Source of the DNA: Trichoplax sp. H2
Lineage: Eukaryota; Placozoa; Uniplacotomia; Trichoplacea
Assembly: GCA_003344405.1 (NCBI GenBank)
Contig: NOWV01000124.1
Coordinates: 163,694-227,693, forward strand
DNA: 64,000 bases
Direction of reading: 5' to 3'
The notes beneath the pieces are model-generated. The model did not search any database. It was given only the letters and a program-made list of their open reading frames with translations, and was not told the origin of the DNA. This document shows, piece after piece, positions 57,552-64,000 of the stretch. The translations under genes were made by a program, and so were the position numbers. The stretch's first letter is position 1. Each line of letters opens with the position of its first letter.

Positions 57552-58556
57552 ATGGAAGAACTAGCAACATTAAAGATGAATGATATAAAACCGACTTCAC
57601 CGCTAGTTGCAGTTAGTAATTATACCATCAATTCTACAATCTATATATCACTCTTGCCCGATAGTAATATTTATGCTATCATTACTGGTTTAACTCTCTT
57701 AACCAATGTTAGCATGTTATGTCTCGTCATTAAAGAACGAAAACTACATACCATGTCGAATTGGATATTAGCAAGTATGTTTTGTGCAGGCATTGCTTTT
57801 GCAATTGCTTATTTATTACCTCGTTGGGTAATATTCTTCAAGTGGAACCTGTATCATTCCTTTGCGTGCTTAATTTTACCCATGACTGGCTCAGGATTAA
57901 TCATCAATTTCAATTTGCACTTGGCGTTAGTAAGTTTAGATCGTTATTTCTGTTTTACTTCGCCCTTTACATATCAAAGACCACAATCACGTGTTATAGC
58001 CAAGTTAGCCATAGCTTCTGTCTGGGTTTTAAGTTCTTTCACAGCTTACATACCACTCTTTACTTTCCTTATTCCATCACCAGGAAAATGTGCAGCCCAA
58101 CAACGTAGTGAAATCTATTATAATTATTTATGTACAGTCTTTGTCATCCTCTTTTTCTTGCCTTTAGCTGTTTTAATCGTTACTTATTCAAGAATATTAT
58201 GGATTGTTAATAATCATACCCAAAGACGCCAAGAAGGCATCGTACGCTCAAATTCAGTGACGATTTCCGCATTTCACCGTAATCTTCGAGCGATCAAATA
58301 TATGATAGCTTTAATCGGTTTATTTATTCTCTTTTGGTTACCTTACATCATCCTCTTCCTAGTTTACTATGCAACATCCATTGCCAGTGTTCACACATTA
58401 ATACTTATTCGCAATTTTCAATACTTGGCCTTTTCCTATCCAGCTGTCAACCCAATCTTGTATGCTTATTTCACACCATGTATGCGCCATGTTATGAAAA
58501 AAAAGTTATCTAGGTCAATTCAATCTATAGCTCAAATATTATCCAACATAGCATAA
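57552..58556 (+). CDS. Rhodopsin-like (class A) G protein-coupled receptor
   Basis: 334 residues, single exon, seven hydrophobic helices. N-glycosylation sequons at NYT (23-25) and NST (27-29), Asn52 in helix 1, 'LVSLDRYFCF' with DRY at 130-132, a Cys106/Cys180 pair for the extracellular disulfide, FWLP at 261-264 in helix 6, NPILY at 300-304 in helix 7, then a basic helix 8 with Cys310 as a possible palmitoylation site. The third intracellular loop is moderately long and basic (HTQRRQEGIVRSNS). All activation-switch motifs are canonical, more so than in the receptor at 24 kb, which it does not closely resemble. It has the general layout of amine, adenosine or melatonin-type receptors, but the ligand cannot be assigned. 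An upstream in-frame ATG is absent, so this start is favoured. Confidence 0.94.
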   Translation: MEELATLKMNDIKPTSPLVAVSNYTINSTIYISLLPDSNIYAIITGLTLLTNVSMLCLVIKERKLHTMSNWILASMFCAGIAFAIAYLLPRWVIFFKWNLYHSFACLILPMTGSGLIINFNLHLALVSLDRYFCFTSPFTYQRPQSRVIAKLAIASVWVLSSFTAYIPLFTFLIPSPGKCAAQQRSEIYYNYLCTVFVILFFLPLAVLIVTYSRILWIVNNHTQRRQEGIVRSNSVTISAFHRNLRAIKYMIALIGLFILFWLPYIILFLVYYATSIASVHTLILIRNFQYLAFSYPAVNPILYAYFTPCMRHVMKKKLSRSIQSIAQILSNIA

Positions 58557-58675
58557 GAAATATCAAAACTGATTAATGACATATTCAAAGTGATGAATGA
58601 TTTATTCCCATTGAAAAATACAAATAGATTTAAAATTCTACGTTGCATTGATGATCAAGAGCGTAGGAATATTGT

Positions 58676-58681
58676 AATAAA
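58676..58681 (+). promoter_or_regulatory. Poly(A) signal of the GPCR gene
   Basis: 'aataaa' 120 bp after the stop codon at 58556, in the sequence 'attgtaataaatg'. Confidence 0.4.
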
Positions 58682-58869
58682 TGTTTTATAAAATCTATTC
58701 TAGTCAATAGTATCCATAGAACATTTTCGCAAACATGACACACTTATTTTTGAAGCAAGAATCAACGAAAGCTGATCTTTCAAAAAAACATCGCAATATA
58801 AAGTAGAAGCTAATCCATTAATCTATTCAATAATGAATACGTTCTCATTTAGAAATTCTTTTACGGAAA

Positions 58870-59290
58870 GCAATCTGCAGATGAAAAATTACCGATGGTT
58901 TTGTATTTCTGTGTAAGCTAAATTTTCGCTAATCTCCATGTGAGAAATTACGGTTGGTTTTATGCTTCTGTATAGGCTAAATTTTCGCTAATCGCCAGAT
59001 GAGAAATTACGGATGGTTTTATAATTCTGTATAAGTTAAGTTTTCGCTAATCTCCAGATGAGAAATTACGAATGGCGTGGTGTTTCTATACGGCTAAATT
59101 ACCGTTAATCTCCAGACGCGAAACTACGAATGATTTTATACTTGTATGTGAGCTTAATTGCCACTAATCTCTAGATTAGAAATTAATGACGGTTTTACAT
59201 TTCCAAGTTAGTGAAATTTTTGGTAATCTCCATATAACAAATTACAAATTGCGATTATATTTCCATGTGGAAAATTTTTCAGAGTTAAAT
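58870..59290. repeat. ~60 bp tandem array, 7 units
   Basis: Each unit has 'gaaattacggatggttttat', 'attctgtataagctaaattt' and 'cgctaatctccagatga'. Starts lie near 58885, 58946, 59006, 59065 and 59126, with increasing decay to the right. Confidence 0.9.
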
Positions 59291-60139
59291 AGATTTCTCA
59301 GTAGGAGACATTAATATTGGCCATCTATGGCAAATAGCTTTTAGCGGTATTTATTATACAGCCAAAATTGGTTGTCAATTCGCGAATAGTTACAACAGTG
59401 ACCTCTATACTTATACACCTATAATCTACGATATCATACCAAAGTATCAAGATAAAGTATTACGTAAATATATTAACATGGTATGTATATAACATTCATG
59501 TCGAAACTAAATTGTTAGGGTTACATAATGGATAATTATTCTCGCTTTGCTTGCCCAATATAAAAGCAAATATTGATCGTTATTGGTAGAAATTGAAGAC
59601 AAGATAATTCTGGAAAAGAACATTTTTTATTCTACGCTTTCGGTAAGCTTATGTTATCCTTGCTACCATTATTCAAGCTTGAGTTTGCTTTGATATGCTA
59701 AATTCTAGTAGTATCAGGCTTTATGATTCCACTAAGCTTTTAGTCAAGGCTCGACTTTGTCATGTTATATAAAAAGTGCCGAGCTAAAATTATTTAACGC
59801 TCATTTTAGAGTTTATAAACCTTTAAATGGCAAAGTAGAGAACCAAGGCCTTGGCTTCACAACGATGTTCCTTTGCTGCCATGCAGTTAAACTGCTTATA
59901 TTGACTATCAGAGCATAAATAAAATTTTTGTCTTCATTACAAATCTTGTTACTCCGACATGAAGTATTCAATTTCGAGATTTAAATACTGTATAGGATTA
60001 TAACTATCGCACATCATGTAATAAATACATCAACGGATATATATGTATATCGCATGGATTATGATTTGCTATGAAAGTAAGTGATTGATTAGTGCCACAG
60101 CGAGCAATCCTACTCCGAATTTTTTTGTTTTCTGTATTG
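59291..60139. other. Intergenic, nothing recognised
   Basis: No ORF, array or recognised element on either strand. Confidence 0.4.
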
Positions 60140-60447
60140 CTATCCTAGCAGCAAAGGTATGTCGTGGGCAGAAACAATACAAATAGTAAAACAAAGTTTT
60201 ATAGAGTCTATCGTCCAATATTTACATAAGGCTAGAAGATCGTTTTTGCTTAGCAAAGGTATGCTGTAAGCGTAAATTATACAAATAGCTTACAGATTTC
60301 TACAGTATCTATCGTCCATTATTTACATAATATTTGAAGATCATTTATAGTTGGCAAAGGTATGTTGTGGACGTAAATTATACAAATAGCTTACAGATTT
60401 CCATAGCATCTATCGTCTAATATTTACATAATACTAGAAGATCATTA
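60140..60447. repeat. ~101 bp tandem array, 3 units
   Basis: 'agcaaaggtatgttgtgg' near 60152, 60255 and 60354, each followed by 'aaattatacaaatagcttac' and 'tctatcgtccaatatttaca'. Confidence 0.9.
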
Positions 60448-60453
60448 TTACTA

Positions 60454-60800
60454 GCATATAATCTCATCCTAAACACAAGGTTACTATTAACTAGGATTAT
60501 TACGCTATTAGCGGCTATTCACTATTAAAATGGCTATCTATCAGCTTAAGGGACAGCACTATCTGTGATCAGATGGTGTAAAGTAGCATTAACGATATTA
60601 TTTCATAAGTTTAGCTAGACAGAAAACTGCCTTTCGAAGAGAAGATCTTTTTAATTGCATATAATCTCATCCTATAATGCGATGTCGCCGTTAGCTCAAT
60701 GGATAGCACTACCTGCGGTCATATGGTATAAAGTAGCTTTATCGAAATTATTTCCTAAAATCTAGCTTGGGCAAAAGATTGCCTTTCAAGACTTATGCTT
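60454..60800. repeat. Two-copy ~203 bp tandem repeat carrying a tRNA-like segment
   Basis: Copies start at 'catataatctcatcct' near 60455 and 60658. Both include 'gatagcactacctg'-like and 'tggtgtaaagtagc' text and end with 'gcctttc.aga'. The second copy has a 43-nt stretch (60684-60726) resembling the 5' half of a tRNA. Confidence 0.75.
60684..60726 (+). other. tRNA-like 5' half with A box (SINE or tRNA relic)
   Basis: 'ccgttagctcaatggatagc' matches a tRNA D-arm with its RNA polymerase III A box (TAGCTCAATGG, 60692-60702). No B box or T-arm follows and the acceptor stem cannot close, so this is not a functional tRNA gene. A tRNA-derived SINE head is the natural reading. Confidence 0.45.
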
Positions 60801-62883
60801 TGTTGGCAACGGTCAATTTGTCATTTCATAATGACATTATTCTATTCATTGGTTGTTATTTTTAATTTCTTAAAATCTGTCGCCTTTAAAATTCTTATAT
60901 TTACTTTGCTTCATGTCGTCTTAATTGTAAACTAACGCATATAAGGCATTATCAATAAAACATCACTAAACCTTATCTAATAGTAGGACTGTTCCTAACT
61001 TTTAACGCCTCATATCAGTTTACGTCGATTGCCAGAGAGAACTTGATATAAAATACACGATTAAACGATCGCAGTGTAATAAGCTGATAAATTGTATAAG
61101 CCCAATTGCTGAATTAGCTCTCCGCCATTAGATCTTAAAATTATGTGACAGAATGAATTTTATTGGTCACTATGATACACATTAGAACTGAATTATGGCA
61201 GAACAATACCTTCACTATTAAACTATGATTTACTAGGCTTCTTGTTACCCACGATTACTACCAGTAATAGCTGAATTTCGAATATGCAAAATCATTGTAA
61301 TTGATCGAATTTTCGTAGTGATACAACCGTATATTGCTAGGATTATGAATAGGACAATATGAAAATATCCCTCCACGAAGTTAGGAGTTATGTTGGGATT
61401 TGAATCATTCATTTAAAACAGAGTATGGCTTGCACCTCCGTTAGCAGAAAATGATTATGACAGTAAAGCAAATATATCTAAAAAGCGAATGAAGCCTTCA
61501 AGATAATCTTAATACATGGAGAATGCGATATTCTACGAAGGATATATACAAAACAAAAATAATTTCAAAGACCTATAACGATGATTAAGGTAGTAACAAA
61601 TGGAATAGAATAAATATTGGAGAGACTCAAATAACAGCAGGGAATAAATATCTCATTGGCTAAACGTATGCATGCCATCATTCATTAAAGTAATCAAAAC
61701 ATGACGCCCTACATTAGCAATTCATACGAACTAGCATTTCATCAGTAACATGAAAACACGATCAAGGGATCTTATCTTATAGACTGCTATTAAAAAAAAT
61801 TGTAGACATTCTACAGATATAGAGCAGAATAATTTTAATTCTGTGCAATCCAAGTAATTTAATATTTGTTTTAAGTTGTAGTGGCTTACTCTCCACTCTG
61901 GTTATATAACTCCAATTTTTGATCAGGTAAAATGGATAGCCATAAATACCAGTGGGTACACATGATATTAAACACTAGAAATTAAAAATTTCTTTCTTTC
62001 AGTCACAAACCACCATCATAACTTACAATTTCGACTTTCTTATACTTAGAGTAAGAAAAAAATTTTCATATACTTTTGTAGATACAAAAAATTTTCTACT
62101 GTAGCTATAATTATTGATAGTACTTGGTGACTACATATAATTTTTTCAGAATATTTGAAGTAGTAACTCAATGGAATACGTTAATACTTACTTTTATAGT
62201 GGTTCCTTTATTCGGAATTTTTCCATGAATTTACGATAATTGAACGTTGTATTCTGTTCACTATAAATTGCTTTAATAAATTTCGTTGTAGTATTTAATA
62301 AAATAGTCAATATTAATAGTACTAAAATGTCTCATTGCAAGCATAAGAGGTTTTTAGTAACAGTTTCAAACCGATTATAGCATTGCACTACTACGTATAA
62401 ATCCTACTGAATAGACTGCTAACAAAATTATAAACCAGATTCTTGTAATAAAAATCTATTTTAGAAAGGATCTTCGAATAAGTCATTATTTATTAACGTA
62501 GGAACTGAAGCTTAGCTACTATGAACAGTGATAGTGTTAGTCTGTTCGCAATATACTTTTAACATGAACAATCTCTAACAATTTCTTACTGTAATTAAAT
62601 TAATATTCTAAATTAAATGCAGTACTTCTACTGAGCAAGGCTATTCCCTTAATACTTTATGTTCCTGTTATTCCTTTCATTATATTCAGGAGTATCATGC
62701 ATTATTCTGTTGGGTAGTATTCGCTAGATATCCATAATGGAGTCAGTAAACTTTACTCTTATACAGAGTTAATAAGTCTGTCTTCACGTATTTAACCAAC
62801 GATTTTGTGTGATTTAACTTACAATTTACAGTTAATTCCATTTTCAACGAAATCAAGGACATAAAATTATACCGATATTTGCC
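60801..62883. other. Intergenic, nothing recognised
   Basis: 2 kb of AT-rich DNA without a recognisable gene or array. It should contain the promoter of the caspase gene that follows. Confidence 0.4.
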
Positions 62884-63026
62884 ATGGATACCTATGATGA
62901 AAAGGAAAATTCAGTCCAACATTTAAATGTGCAACAAATTTTGGAGCAAAAGGTAATACAGTCAGATAATTGCGTTTATACTATGGATAAAAAGCCACAT
63001 GGTTATGCAGCTGTGTTCAATCAAGA
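62884..63026 (+). CDS. Caspase family protease, first coding exon (partial gene)
   Basis: 47 codons from an ATG in good context, ending at a consensus donor (a/gtaagt) in phase 2. The last residues, 'CVYTMDKKPHGYAAVFNQ', match the start of the caspase catalytic domain, where a 'Y.M....G.A.I.NN' strand precedes the conserved Phe and the Arg that binds the substrate Asp. The 30 residues before it are hydrophilic and acidic-to-neutral, so this would be a short-prodomain (executioner-type) caspase with no CARD or DED visible in this exon. The catalytic His and Cys must lie in exons beyond 63027, which I could not find before the end of the window. Role by family: Asp-specific cysteine protease in apoptosis. 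Confidence 0.72.
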
Positions 63027-64000
63027 GTAAGTGTACTAAAATACTGTTAAGAAATATTAAATACTATCTTCATTCCTATGTTAGTTATTAAACGCCATTT
63101 TTGATGATGATGGGATGTACTAGTATCATTTTCATGACTTTAAGAATTTTCTCACGTTCTGATTATGAACGATAGTTCCTATTTTAAATCTTGCTATTCT
63201 TCTATTAGTATTGATGAGGTAATACTTTATAGATACACGTTGCAGAATATACTGTAGTAAATATCTTCTTAGTTTAGATCAGTGTTAAGAATGGAAATTT
63301 GTAACGAGGAAAAAGATAAACCTATTACAGAATTACACTATGAGTCTACCGTCAGGTTTGTTCTTCCTTACATTAACCTGCAGTACTATTATAAGCACTA
63401 ACGATCTCCTATCATCAGGAGGAACAGTAGTACAACACTATTCTCTCTTAGACATAACTGAACTCAAACTTTCTTTAAAAATTATTTAATTTATAGTAAA
63501 TTGACATAAATATTAATTATCAGTTTATGGATAATATTATAAACTATGCAGTTATCCATTAAAAATATAATTAACGTCATAGATAATACTATGTTATCTG
63601 ACAAAAACAAGATAAGTATTTTGTAGGAAAACCCACTTCACGACAATTAAGTTACAAATTATAAACCTCTTTATATTAGATCTGCAAATCTCACCTATTA
63701 CTTTAAATGAATATATCTGACCATACATGTATTCCATACATTCTGTTAGATTTTAATTTCAAATAACAAACTGCGCAGTGCTAGATTTATAAATGTCATC
63801 CATTACTCCAAATGAATATCTCTGCTAAGATTGCTTATTGATGCAGTATTTAATCACTCATAAAGCTAAGGTGATACATGTAATTCCATGCGTTTTATTC
63901 GATTTTAATTTTACTAAACGAATGAGACGATTATAACCAATATTATTAAATTCTTTATGACAGGAAATTTTTACCAGACTCAAATTTGGAAGACAGAAGT
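63027..64000. other. Caspase intron with dispersed and tandem repeats
   Basis: The stretch 63290-63610 is related to 29750-29945 (shared 'aatttgtaacga', 'tcaggtttgtnctncct' and 'gttatctgacaaaaac'-like text). 63650-63900 contains two diverged ~113 bp units marked by 'cattactccaaatgaatat' and 'gattttaattt'. No second caspase exon is recognised before the window ends. Confidence 0.5.

Noticed and set aside
57761-58108. 115-codon ORF on the plus strand
   Set aside because: Shadow of the GPCR reading frame at 57552-58556 in another frame.
60684-60726. Functional tRNA gene
   Set aside because: No B box, no T-arm and no closing acceptor stem.

Overview
The window looks like animal nuclear DNA. It is AT-rich, its protein genes are split by short GT-AG introns, and it encodes metazoan-type families: two class A GPCRs, a secreted MAM-EGF protein, a caspase first exon, vertebrate-like dCMP deaminase, PLPP6-like lipid phosphatases and a piggyBac-derived protein. 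Compactness, small introns and a decayed TPR gene fit an early-branching animal, most likely a placozoan (Trichoplax/Hoilungia type). That assignment is inference, not proof. There is a 20-N assembly gap at 30325-30344.

Layout. 1-10.5 kb has no gene I can support. It is a series of decayed local tandem arrays (periods about 33, 60, 147, 153, 187 and 78 bp) plus one isolated pre-miRNA-like hairpin at 6929-7012. 10.66-11.85 kb holds a dCMP deaminase gene with an E2F-like site upstream and a duplicated 3' end. 11.85-14.2 kb is more arrays. 14.84-15.33 kb (minus) is a small basic protein with a BESS-like tail. 17.54-19.53 kb is a five-exon MAM-EGF gene whose exon phases close exactly. 23.96-24.98 kb (minus) is a GPCR. 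25-31.5 kb is gene-poor and contains what look like two haplotypes joined across the gap. 31.56-34.37 kb holds two head-to-head PLPP6-like phosphatases; the last exon end of the second is reiterated twice downstream. 36.4-38.4 kb (minus) is a broken TPR gene. 38.5-45.9 kb is a segmental tandem duplication carrying two GNAT acetyltransferase genes; its second unit leads into an intact three-exon piggyBac-derived gene (45.9-48.3 kb) whose last exon is followed by about eight decayed copies of itself. 49-57.5 kb is array-rich and gene-free. 57.55-58.56 kb is a second GPCR. 58.6-62.9 kb is arrays, one containing a tRNA-like segment. 62.88 kb starts a caspase gene that continues beyond the window.

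Common thread: local tandem duplication shapes almost everything here. It made gene pairs, reiterated the 3' ends of three separate genes, filled an intron and built most intergenic DNA. Several arrays of unrelated sequence share a period near 145-155 bp. The genes do not form one pathway; they are typical independent animal genes.
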